Made by a program: the position numbers and the translations under genes. A stretch of DNA of 64,000 nt from Microthyrium microscopicum (Eukaryota > Ascomycota > Dothideomycetes > Microthyriales > Microthyriaceae): positions 286,748-350,747 of the forward strand of contig MU004242.1 in the NCBI GenBank assembly GCA_010405405.1, in the 5' to 3' direction. Positions 1 through 9,253 of this stretch are shown here, piece after piece. The notes beneath the pieces are model-generated. The model made no database searches, was not told where the DNA came from, and saw only the letters and a list, made by a program, of their open reading frames with translations. Positions within the stretch are counted from its first letter, which is position 1. The number at the start of each line of letters is the position of its first letter.

Positions 1-145
1 CAACATATGTACGATGAAGTGAGGCACAGCAAGTAAAAAAAAGACAAGAAATACCAGACTTGAAAATGTCTCAAGCTTGGTATATTATGGTTGCTGGCGC
101 TGACATTGACTTTTGAGATATAATTGACGATTTTTTTTTGACGAC

Positions 146-943
146 ATGCCGCTTATCACAACTTCGCGAGGGAATAGCACTATTGCATTCACATTCCCTA
201 GAGACGTAATCGTGCCAAATGATTATGTACTGTCTTGGAAGAACGGAAACAGGGAGGTTCGTCTGTTGAGCCATGCAGATCCAAGATAGTGCTGACAATT
301 TGCAATTTGCGTCTAGATTCCAGTTGATATCTCGCTACAATTATGCAACGGGAGCGTGGAAATAATCCGTATGTACTCCGATTGGAACATATGGGCGAGA
401 TAAAAGGCACTCCAGCGAGGAAATGCCAACGATCTAGCTAAATCGTGTCTCTCTTTGCATTGAACGCCAGACTAAGATATGTCATAGATGACGGCGATTC
501 CAACCAAGGCAGTTTCACCTGGACAGTACCATCCAACACTTCATGGGGCAATCGCTACTTTACAATCAGTAGGGTTCTTCCGAACGGTTGTCAGAATAGT
601 GTACTACCTTTGTAACATCATGATAGAGCAAGGCAGTTACTCATGGGCCTCTCCAACCTATGTCCACCCTTGGCATTTAACGAACTCGACAGAAGGAGCT
701 ATTGGTGTAAAAGGATGGCCCTATATAACCCTGACTACAGTAGTGGGCCCTCCAGGGGGACTTGTTGCCGGGCTAGTGTTTGCGGTGATCGCCGGACTCG
801 CTGGGTGTGCTTTATTGGTGGTATTCATCATTTGGGTGAAGCGGTGCAGGCGCCCGGCCAAGGAGGAAATGGGGAGCTATGGAAGTATCATGAAGTATGG
901 TATCTTGGGGAAACCGACAGCAGATCCGAAGCAGCTAGAGTGA
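146..943 (+). CDS. Kre9/Knh1-like single-pass membrane protein, incomplete model
   Basis: Three open stretches look coding but do not lie in one frame. The first, from about 146, reads STIAFTFPRD then VLSWKNGNREVRLL, which resembles the extracellular Ser/Thr-rich Kre9/Knh1-like domain of fungal wall proteins. The second, from about 488, contains QGSFTWTVPSNTSWGNRYF, the usual end of that domain. The third ends at 943 and has one hydrophobic membrane segment (GLVAGLVFAVIAGLAGCALL) followed by a basic stop-transfer KRCRRP and a short cytoplasmic tail. Introns must join them; a likely acceptor is the TAG at 485-487, but I could not settle the others. No signal peptide exon is visible, so it may lie left of the window or be lost. 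The stop is 10 bp from the HEM4 stop, tail to tail. Function is inferred only from the domain look; it could be a decaying copy. Confidence 0.4.
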
Positions 944-952
944 TTGGAGAGA

Positions 953-1819
953 TCAGGTAGTATGAATGGCATCTCTTAGTCCTTCTGGAGTAGGAGCTTT
1001 GGCAACTGCGTCCGGTGTAAATCCAAACTCGCTGACAAGATAGTCTCGGGTCGTGGGGCCAATTGTAGCGATCTTGGTAGACTGATGCGTTTGTCCATTC
1101 CATTTCCCTGTACTGTCGTCTAGCATACCGAGTGATTCCAGCATGGTCTTGCAACCACTTGGCGAGAAGACAACAACCCATCTTGATTGATGCACAGAAC
1201 GAGCCAATTCAGTGTCGAAAAGCCCGCGAAACATTGCGTTCTCAATAGTCTTGTAAACAGTAATTTCATGTACACCAATTAGCCTGTCAACCGGAAGGTC
1301 ATTAGACTGAAGCGTGCGAGGAATGATATCGCGGCGTTGTTCGCCAACCAGAAACAATAATGATCGCCTCCTTCCCTGCCCATCAGTTGCTTTGTAATTC
1401 TCCAGAATGTATGCAGCCAAAGCCTCACCGGTGCCAGTTTCTTCGCCTCTGATGGGACATGGAGGATCTAACGCTTTCAACGCTCTGTGAGTGGCTGGTC
1501 CAACAACATATAAAGTTGTTCCAGAACGGAGGTTCTGTATGAGCTCCTCCTCGTGTTTTTGCTTAAGGTGCTCCACAACTCTTGCAAATGCTTCCACGGC
1601 TCTTTGCGATGTAAAAATGATTCCGCCGAATGACGAGAGAAATGCACCTTTCAAGATAAGACCTGCAATGTCGTCGATAGCTTCATCGATCAATCCATGG
1701 TCCAGCACTGGTATAAAAACTGGATCGTATCCAATGGATCCAAGAACTTCCTCATATCGATCAGTAGGTTTCGAAACAGTCTTCAGCAGAATCACCCGGG
1801 TTTTCGAGTCGTCTGCCAT
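953..1819 (-). CDS. HEM4: uroporphyrinogen-III synthase
   Basis: Single-exon 288-aa protein. It matches the HEM4 family, which closes and rearranges hydroxymethylbilane to uroporphyrinogen III (EC 4.2.1.75) in the heme and siroheme pathway, normally in the cytosol. Visible family marks are the N-terminal RVILLKT strand, the first-domain stretch GGIIFTSQRAVEAFARV, YVVGPATHRAL, LFLVGEQRRD, and the second-domain WVVVFSPSGCKTMLESL followed by KIATIGPTTRDYL and the C-terminal PTPEGLRDAI. The length is normal for fungal HEM4. The start at 1819 is the only Met before the first strand. The gene is divergent from ERV1 over only 183 bp, so the two probably share a promoter region. Recognition is firm because both halves of the bilobed fold are recognisable. 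Confidence 0.92.
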   Translation of the reverse strand: MADDSKTRVILLKTVSKPTDRYEEVLGSIGYDPVFIPVLDHGLIDEAIDDIAGLILKGAFLSSFGGIIFTSQRAVEAFARVVEHLKQKHEEELIQNLRSGTTLYVVGPATHRALKALDPPCPIRGEETGTGEALAAYILENYKATDGQGRRRSLLFLVGEQRRDIIPRTLQSNDLPVDRLIGVHEITVYKTIENAMFRGLFDTELARSVHQSRWVVVFSPSGCKTMLESLGMLDDSTGKWNGQTHQSTKIATIGPTTRDYLVSEFGFTPDAVAKAPTPEGLRDAIHTT

Positions 1820-2002
1820 GATATCGCAAGCATAAGGATTTGGCTAGATTGATGCATGATGCAGCTTAAGCTTCAAAGCTCAACACCAAAATATATCGTG
1901 CACGGACCTGTTGAAAGTCAATGAATTTACTTCCGCAGATATCCGTCTCCAACTTCCTCAAAACAACATGTGTATTTATCGCAGCTAATATATCTACCTG
2001 CC
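1820..2002. promoter_or_regulatory. short divergent promoter region HEM4 / ERV1
   Basis: This 183-bp gap separates the start codons of HEM4 (minus) and ERV1 (plus). It must hold both 5' leaders and both core promoters, so the genes may be co-regulated; no specific factor site was recognised. Confidence 0.55.
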
Positions 2003-2655
2003 ATGGCGTCCTCATCATCAACTAGTGCGCCAGACTCAGATACCCCCAGCGCCCCAAACGCGCCTCTCCCAAAAGGCATAGTCCTTGGTCCAGATGGCAA
2101 ACCGTAAACACTCCTGTCCTTCTCAACGCCTCAACTAACACCACTAGCTGCCGCTCATGTAACTCCAAATCCGCCTTCTCAGCCTGGTCCTCCCTAGCCA
2201 AGAAACAAATCAACGACTCGCCCAACAACACCCACAGCACCTCCAAATCTACCTCTACCTCCACACCCTTCGCCTCCTCAACCCATACTGCTCCTCTACC
2301 GATCTCCAACGACTGTCCCCCCGACGTTGAAGAACTCGGTCGCTCAACATGGACTCTCCTGCACTCCATTGCTGCCCAATACCCCACAACTCCCTCCCCA
2401 ACGCAACAAGACCACGCGCGAACCTTCATAAGCTCCTTTAGCCAACTATACCCGTGCTGGAGCTGTGCTTCAGAGTTTAGAGCATGGTTGAGTAAGGACG
2501 GCAATGCGCCGCGCGTGAGCTCGAGAAGTGATTTTGGGAGGTGGTTGTGTGAGGCGCATAATGAAGTTAATACCAAGTTGGGCAAGAAAACGTTTGATTG
2601 TGAGCGATGGGAGGAGAGATGGCGCGTTGGGTGGAAAGATGGACGATGTGATTGA
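2003..2655 (+). CDS. ERV1: FAD-linked sulfhydryl oxidase of the mitochondrial intermembrane space
   Basis: Two exons, 2003-2103 and 2148-2655, joined over a 44-nt intron with a CTAAC branch site; the spliced protein has 202 aa. Erv1 reoxidises Mia40 and passes electrons to cytochrome c in intermembrane-space import. The N-terminal shuttle pair CRSC lies at residues 35-38 directly after the splice, as in yeast Erv1. The FAD domain begins ELGRSTWTLLHSIAAQYP, carries the active-site pair YPCWSC (Cys137, Cys140), and ends with the structural pair in WLCEAHN...FDCERW. The CRSC shuttle and the lack of a signal peptide favour Erv1 over the ER protein Erv2. The linker between shuttle and core is Ser/Thr-rich. 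The gene ends tail to tail with the FAD oxidoreductase at 2747. Confidence 0.9.
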
Positions 2656-2746
2656 CGCAATGATAAGAAGCCCCGTGGGCAAACCAAGAGATGTGTATTA
2701 TATTGTACAGTATATACAGATAGATATGCGTAAATGATACCCCCGC

Positions 2747-4294
2747 TCAATCCTTCTTCACCATCTTCCCATCCTCTACAGGTTTTATATCATCCAACTT
2801 CAGCCGTTTCGGAATCCTCCAATCGCCAGACTGCATCGCGCGGATAATTCCCCATACACCAGCTAAGGGCCAGATACGTAGCGCCCACATCTTCCAGCTC
2901 GTCTGCGCTTCTTTCGTCTCGCCGGCTACGTCGACGCGTATCTTATCCCATACGCTCGGTAGGTGTGTAGCGTGGTATTTCGTTCGCAGGGTCTCATACC
3001 ACGGTTTATTATACATCGTCCAGAACTCTTCCTCAGAGTAGTACGCCTGCGCATAGAACCACTTCATCCCCCTGCCCTCCTTTAGCTTCTTCTCCAACGC
3101 TCGATTCTGCCTAACAAATTCCTCGCGATTCAAAGGACCGAATCCCCAAACACCCACATTAATTAACTGTTCCTCCTCTTCCCCATGTCCCTTTGCCTCC
3201 GTATGCGGATGAAACGTCCCACTCCTCACACCCTGCTTCAACGGACACAGCCACAACGGCCAAACGCCCAACTCTTTTCCTGTCCAATCAATGAACGATT
3301 CAGCAGAGCTATACGGCATCGCGAGATCTTGAATGATGTATCGCTGACTTTGGGCGGAGGCGTGGAGGGCGCGGTATAGCATGCGTGTGTGGAGGAAGTC
3401 GTCGAGGAACCAGCGGGTTAGGCGGGTGAAGGGGAAGAACATGTATTTGAAGGCGGAGGCGCCGACCCAGAAACCACCGCGGTCGTAGCGGAATAGGTAG
3501 GATGGAAGGGGGACGGAGAAGTTTACTAGCTGAGATGATGATTGAGAGGTGGACGCTGGTTGAGTGTGTTGTTGGACGTGTAGGTAGAACCAGGGATCCC
3601 ATGGTCGGGAGAAGGATACTTTGGGGGAGTCCGCGGTGGTGGAGAGGGATCCGGTTATGATGGCACCGTGGGTGGGTGAGAACATGATTGCGTCGAGAAA
3701 GTCGATGGAGGAATCCTCGGTCATTGATTGGAGATTGGAGAGGGCGGATTGGACGGATGTGACGGGGTGGTACGTTGTTGAGACGAATGGTTTGGCTTCT
3801 TGGAGTTGCAATTCGAGGAGGGTGGTCACACCGAGTGTACCTAGAGCGCCTGCTGCTCCGTCGAAGAGATCGACGCGTTCGGTGGGAGATGCTTTGACAA
3901 TATCGCCATTACCGAGAACCATTTCGACGTAGTTGATGGTGCGGTCGAAGAAGCCGTGTTTGAAAGAGCTGCTTTCTCCTGCTGTCCCGGCGTATCCTCC
4001 GCCAGCGGTGATACCGGGGAACTCCATGACAACTGGGGGAACGAGGCCGTATGGAAGAGTTGCGGCTACGAGCTTATCCATTGGGACATTGGGTTCGACG
4101 AGGGCAGTCCGGCGCGCCTTGTCGATGGAGAGGACGTTGCATAGTGGCCCAGTATCAATGACATTGGGTCGTTTGGCTAAGCTGTGACGCGTACTATTTG
4201 TTGAGCCATGGGAAATCCGAAAGGGTGTTTTTTTGTCATAGGAAGCGCGAACTTTGGCTGAGATGTCGGCTACGATGGTAGTGTGTCGTTGCAT
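2747..4294 (-). CDS. Delta(24)-sterol reductase-like FAD oxidoreductase (DHCR24/DIMINUTO family)
   Basis: Open frame of 515 aa. The N-terminal half is a PCMH-type FAD-binding domain: RISHGSTNSTR, then VEPNVPMDKL, PGITAGGGYAGTAGESSS, and DGAAGALGTLGV. This is the order seen in 24-dehydrocholesterol reductase. The C-terminal half holds the aromatic-rich substrate cap of that family, with the late FYAQAYYSEEEFWTMY. In animals and plants the enzyme reduces the Delta24 bond of sterols; the role of fungal members is less clear, so substrate is inference. Homologues carry an N-terminal membrane helix. Here a 48-codon leader coding such a helix lies upstream in the same frame but ends at a TGA two codons before this Met (see the next entry). 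As drawn the product would be soluble. Confidence 0.82.
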   Translation of the reverse strand: MQRHTTIVADISAKVRASYDKKTPFRISHGSTNSTRHSLAKRPNVIDTGPLCNVLSIDKARRTALVEPNVPMDKLVAATLPYGLVPPVVMEFPGITAGGGYAGTAGESSSFKHGFFDRTINYVEMVLGNGDIVKASPTERVDLFDGAAGALGTLGVTTLLELQLQEAKPFVSTTYHPVTSVQSALSNLQSMTEDSSIDFLDAIMFSPTHGAIITGSLSTTADSPKVSFSRPWDPWFYLHVQQHTQPASTSQSSSQLVNFSVPLPSYLFRYDRGGFWVGASAFKYMFFPFTRLTRWFLDDFLHTRMLYRALHASAQSQRYIIQDLAMPYSSAESFIDWTGKELGVWPLWLCPLKQGVRSGTFHPHTEAKGHGEEEEQLINVGVWGFGPLNREEFVRQNRALEKKLKEGRGMKWFYAQAYYSEEEFWTMYNKPWYETLRTKYHATHLPSVWDKIRVDVAGETKEAQTSWKMWALRIWPLAGVWGIIRAMQSGDWRIPKRLKLDDIKPVEDGKMVKKD

Positions 4295-4300
4295 GATTTC

Positions 4301-4447
4301 TCACTCTTTCTTGACCGCGTGGCCCTCAACCACGTCCTCCTGATTCCAGGAAACAACCCTTCTATTCAATAGCCAGGTTGCCGCTAAGCAAGCTATCGAT
4401 AACAAGATGATCGGACCGTTCAGAATGGAATTTAATGTATCATCCAT
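4301..4447 (-). other. in-frame leader with membrane helix, separated by TGA from the FAD oxidoreductase
   Basis: Reading the minus strand from an ATG at 4447-4445, 48 codons are open. They begin MDDTLNSILNGPIILL, continue through a hydrophobic helix ending in TWLLNRRVV, and run to a charged linker ending GHAVKKE. A TGA follows at 4303-4301, then Glu-Ile and the Met at 4294 of the FAD oxidoreductase, all in one frame. A membrane anchor at this spot is normal for DHCR24-type proteins. A GTGAGA donor covers the TGA and a CAG acceptor lies 47 nt further on, but that splice shifts the frame and meets a stop, so it does not explain the leader. Options are a recent disabling change, an assembly error, stop readthrough, or an upstream ORF that only looks related. 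Confidence 0.55.
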
Positions 4448-5180
4448 TCAATGGTGATGAATTATCCCTGCTCTTTCTCTGGCTGGGCAGAAGACACTCC
4501 AGAATCAAAATGAGTCACTCCAGAGCTATCGATATCTGCCTGTTAGATAATGACGGGGGTCAATCGTATCTGTCAAGTTACTCGTGGAGGAGAAATCGTA
4601 GGCGGTATGGATGAAAAGGATCAATGATGATCGGTGGTAGCAGCCCTGCACGGAGTCGCCAGTTGAAGTCAGAAACCAAGAGAGCAAGAACCGTTAGTAC
4701 TGAGTGGCTGCGATGTATACTTCAATCAAATGTGGATCTCAATTGAGAGATTATATGCAATTGATAAAAACAAAAGTGTTGGCCGGTCAAAGATTGATGG
4801 ATTGAAGACTGAAATCATGCAAGTGTCGGATATGCCTTCTTTTCTCATCGTTGGGAGAGCTTCTCCATTTTTATTCTTGGGCAACTTCAACTCCTCCATC
4901 TTCAATGTTCAACACTTCAACAACACCACCAACCAACAAACGACTATCAGGTCTAATATACTACCATTCCCTTCCTTCCATCCATAATCAGAGCGGCGTT
5001 GACCATCGCCATTGATGGGAAAGTGTCACAGATAATAGGCAACAAGAGGCCGCAGTCACCGCATATACCGCAGCTACCCCCGGTAGCCTAGCAAGATACA
5101 GCAATCTCCAGTCATCGCCCATCGCACCTTAACTTTCCCATATAACTGCTTGGGTCCCACCTACAACTCTGGCACCCATC
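4448..5180. promoter_or_regulatory. divergent intergenic region, FAD oxidoreductase / F-box gene
   Basis: About 730 bp between two divergent genes. No convincing ORF, repeat or RNA gene was seen; it presumably holds both promoters and leaders. Confidence 0.4.
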
Positions 5181-7397
5181 ATGGCTGATGACATTGTCGA
5201 CAATACTGCTATAAAACCCGAACCATCCTTGCCGCCCCCCGCGAAATCCATCAATATGTCTCCAACCACAGTTCCATTAACGAATGGCACGACGAATGGC
5301 ACCAACGGCCCCATAAAAACGACCAACGGCACCATAAAACCAGTTGTACTTGCTACACCAGAACAAATGAAGGAGAAGAAGACGTTTATGCGTCTTGGGA
5401 ACGACATACTTTCACTCATAGCCACCTTTATCATCCGACCGACAGATCAGAAGAACCTATGTCTCCTAAACAAGCACATGCACCAAATCGGAGTCCGAGA
5501 ACTCTACCGCGAAGTCACTGTCGAAGTTGGCAGTCCACAAGACACACGCCTCACTACCCTCGTAAACCCTCGTAACATCGGCCTCCCTTACATTCGCAAA
5601 CTCGACATCTACCTCGCAGATGTGCCTGATAAGTGTACACAACAACTACAGCAAGCCAATTTCTCAGTCCGTCTCCTCCTCGAGTTTCTACCGGAGAATA
5701 TCCTTGAGAAGTTTAGTTGGCATCCCTGGTCTTCCTTCTCCTCCGATAACTTGAAGCTATTATATCGGAAGCAGCGAAACATGAGATGGCTAGAGGCAAT
5801 TGCATTGGACAAGGATGTACTAGAAGAGCTAGAGAATGGGCGAGACTTTGATGCCATATTTGGGAACACTCGTAAACTGGGTCTATATCCTGATAGCCGT
5901 CCAGTACTCAACATGTGCGGCGCTCTTGTGAAACGCTCGCCGAAAGTCGAGAAGATTACTCTACACGCGAGCTTTGACGAGGACCATGAGGACACGGGAA
6001 TTCCAGGCCGTGAGCTGAACGATTCACCAAATGGACCAGGCTTAATAACTCGAACTATCTTTGGACACATGCAGCCTTTCCAGGACTGTAAACCCCTGGC
6101 TCTGCGAGACCTCACCCTTCAAAAAGTCAACACTCGCTATGCAGCCGACACATACTGTCGAGTAATCGACTTCCGAACTCTCAAAGCATTACGGATCTTC
6201 GGATGTGCTGGCGCAGACGCCCTCTTCTCCGAACTTTCCAAAAGTGCAAAACTACCCGGCAAACTCGAAACTCTCGAGTTCAAGCACGACGACAATGCCG
6301 AAAATGAAGCTCTCTCTGCCTTTGACGACTTCCTCACCCTCGTCTCCGGCCTCAAAGTTCTCACCGTCGATATCTGCTACGTAAAAGTCCTTCCCGAAGT
6401 TGGAGGCATCACACGACATGCGAAAACTCTTAAAGAACTTAACGTCCACGCTAGCCGCGGTGATGGCGAGGAGGAAGAGCTCGTTTACAGCTTTGAAGAC
6501 TTTGAAAAGATCACCAAGGCCTGTGATCTTCTTGAACAGCTCTCTGTCGCCTTCCCTGCCACAAGCGTAGTACGCAGCAGTTCCGAGTCCTTTATTGCCT
6601 ACGAAGTAAGTATTCTAGCCTCTTTTTCCTGTCAGAATGAGCAAGCTATTTGCACAGTATTCCCATTCACGAGCTTTGCCATAACACTTTTGAGTTGAAA
6701 AGCTTCAGCTCCCATCGAATGTGTCAAGTACGCGGCAAGTTATGAAATGTGATGGGAACTAGAGCGCTCACTCTTTAAGAAGTGTTATGGCGGCCATCAT
6801 ATTCGATAGCAATATTGTCCAAACGGCTCTCTCGCTCATTCGGACACCGAGAGCTCATCTTTCTCTCCATTCCGCTTCCAATGTATACTAACAACCACCC
6901 AGAACGCCCTCGGTGATCTCCCAAACCTAATAACCCTCAACATAACCACTTGGCCCACCAACACCCCAACATCATCCCGCCTCCCCCGCAAAATTTATGA
7001 ACATCTGCTCCAACTAAAAGCGCAACACGGCTTCGAGCGCTCCGCCGCCCACGCAGCTTCTCTCTCCCCATCACCTACAGCATCCACCAACGCATCCTCT
7101 GATCCAACCCCAAACCCCAGCAGTACCCCAGAATTAGTCCCCCGCACCTCAAAACTCTCCGTCATCGCCTTCGGTGCCTCCGACAAAGTCTACGACCGCG
7201 AAGACTCCAAGAACCAAATAATCTTCGTCCGCGGAACACAAACTGATGCGCTGGGCAAGACCGGCCCTTTAGCTGTCCAGGTGGGCTGGTGTCTGAGGAA
7301 GTTTATTGAACCACGCAGCGAGGTTTTGGATTTTGCATTGGCGCGGAGCTCCCGGCCGCCTACGCGGGAGCCCCCGGCGAGTGATGATAGTGATTAG
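5181..7397 (+). CDS. F-box-like protein with leucine-rich C-terminal part
   Basis: Two exons, 5181-6605 and 6903-7397, giving 639 aa. The N-terminus has a disordered stretch with repeated TNGT units (about residues 30-55). An F-box-like segment follows (MRLGNDILSLIATFII, then NLCLLNKHMHQIGVRELY), and the rest is an LRR-like series. F-box proteins link targets to the SCF ubiquitin ligase through Skp1; the target is unknown. The join is in frame, with GTAAGT at 6606 and a CTAAC branch site before the CAG at 6902. The 297-nt intron is several times longer than the others here and holds a 12-bp inverted repeat. Exon 2 has clear coding bias and ends in a Ser/Asp tail. The Skp1-binding role is inferred from the F-box alone. 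Confidence 0.75.
6678..6791. repeat. 12-bp inverted repeat inside the long intron
   Basis: The arms GCCATAACACTT (6678-6689) and its exact reverse complement (6780-6791) lie 90 bp apart inside the 297-nt intron of the F-box gene. This could be a hairpin or the ends of a very small inserted element; no target-site duplication was evident. Confidence 0.5.
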
Positions 7398-7872
7398 TAG
7401 GCACTTTTTATCATAAACCATGTGTTTGGTGGTGTGGGACGAGGCAGGAAATCAGCGATAGCGGGTAGGCGAAATAGATGGCATTTTCCCCATCAAGTTT
7501 CCTGGCTCCCATTCGCTGTTTTTATTGTCGAGTGCTTAATAGTGTTTGCTTTTCATACTGGGACGTAGTGAAAATTGAAGCGTTGGAATTTGAGCGCATA
7601 ACTGCTAGGCGCTGGGAAGGATCTGCTGTTTCTTTAGCGGGTGTTGATTGGTTGGGTAGGTCTAGACTGAATATAGGTGTATCTTGGTTGGAAGAGGATT
7701 GATGTTTGGATTTGATGTTTTTCCTTCTAAATATAAAATGACTTTTTGTTGGGCTTTCTGGTACGGGACTGACTTGGCTGTTTGGCGCTTGGGCAAATAT
7801 TTCTGTTGATCACGATGTCTGCCATACACATCTACTGTTCATACCAGTACCTGTATCAAATATCTTCAAATC

Positions 7873-8088
7873 TTACAACTTCCCTTCATGCTGCGATGAT
7901 GATGGTGTTCCAGAGTAGATAGGCTTCTCTCCAGGCTTTCGCTTGGTCTTTTCGCGATGCGGCGGGCCATCTTTGTGCGCAGCATGCCAAGCTTGAATGC
8001 GGGCTATGGCATCTCTTTTTACATTTGAGGCCGATAAGCTGTCTTGCGGAGAAGGTATTGAGTCTTGATCAGGAGTCGGAGAGGTCAT
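7873..8088 (-). CDS. small hydrophilic protein of unknown function
   Basis: Single-exon 71-aa ORF with an ATG start. The protein is acidic and Ser-rich at the start, then has a short amphipathic stretch (RDAIARIQAWHAAHKDGPP) and a basic part REKTKRKPGEKP. Composition looks like a real small fungal protein rather than a chance frame, but no family was recognised. It has no signal peptide or membrane segment. It converges on the F-box gene, whose stop lies 475 bp away with nothing else seen in between. Confidence 0.45.
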   Translation of the reverse strand: MTSPTPDQDSIPSPQDSLSASNVKRDAIARIQAWHAAHKDGPPHREKTKRKPGEKPIYSGTPSSSQHEGKL

Positions 8089-8554
8089 TGATGTATTTTT
8101 GATGGAGGCTGCTGTGGTTCGTGGATTGGTGCGGAAGAAGAGAGAAGGGCGGGGTTTATACCTTAAATGTTGAAGGATTTATTTTGCAATGTATTATGAT
8201 ATCACGAAGCATGCGACTGGTTGAAGCAATCTTGCAAGGTGGCGATGCAGGAACCGACTTCAACATTGCGGTGATGCCATCAATTTGGCTAGCCTGGCGG
8301 TATTTTGTACTGCCTGGCTCTTGGATTGGACAGGTGCATTTCACGATTGCTCTGATCCTTTTTGATATCTCAGATGAGTATTTTAGAGGATTGGAATACT
8401 CGGATGAAGCTTGATGGAAGTTTGAAAGAAGAAGAATCCGGTTATGTAATTCAGTGGTAGTTGACGATGATGTGTACCATCGAATTACAACGATCATATA
8501 TCGGCGTCTACCTTCAGTTCAGTGTCCGCAATTAAGACGTGAGGTAGGGCGAGA

Positions 8555-8930
8555 GGTATTATTTTATACCATTCTTGGTAAACAGATTAGCCAACTTAAC
8601 GACCTGGCTAGTTCTTAGGATATCTAAATTGTACTAGATGCCTACAAAGAAGGCAGAAGCAAAGCTAATAAGCTAACCTACGAGATACTCTATAAATAGA
8701 TCTTACTTATCTATTATCTATTATAATTTATCTCTCTTCTTTTATAGCATAATAGTAAGTAACAAATTAACTAGTAATTATGATTTAATAACTATACTTA
8801 AAACTACTATAATTAGAAGTTAGCTTTATAACGTATACTAGATATAGAGCTTTTATATATTAAGCTTTATACTATGTAAACTATTAACTTGCTATAAGTA
8901 TTTATAGCTAGTATTAAGGAGTTAGAGCGA
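8555..8930. repeat. AT-rich, TpA-rich island, probably RIP-mutated repeat
   Basis: About 375 bp are strikingly richer in A+T and in TA dinucleotides than the flanks, with dense stops in all frames (runs such as CTATTATCTATTATAATTTA). This is the known look of repeat-induced point mutation acting on a transposon copy in ascomycetes. The edges are fairly sharp. The original element family cannot be told from what remains, and no terminal repeats were found. Confidence 0.55.
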
Positions 8931-9253
8931 AGCACTATTTTGAAGCACTTAGCTACGTCGCCACGTCTCAAATAGGCCATGGAGAAAATGATTTGATTAA
9001 ACTTTGACATTGTTGAGGCCGACCCTATATATCTTCCAACCGAGATGTCGCCTTAAGTAGAAGGAGCCTGAGACTCGATGTAAATCTGATTTGACAACAA
9101 GGCTCTTGTATAAAGTAATCCAAGCCGCCCAACTATGAAAATACTTTTGGGACATGCCGGATAAAAACAATTTTGATTTGAGCATAGCAGTGCTACTCAC
9201 TTCTGCAGCCTTGACGATGAACTCAACAGCACAAATACGTATTAGCTGTTGAT

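Noticed and set aside
2022-2750. 242-codon minus-strand frame opposite ERV1
   Set aside because: Antisense to the conserved CWSC-containing exon; no family signal.
4295-4305. Intron starting GTGAGA near 4305 as an explanation of the in-frame TGA
   Set aside because: The only good acceptors leave the wrong phase and lead straight to a stop.
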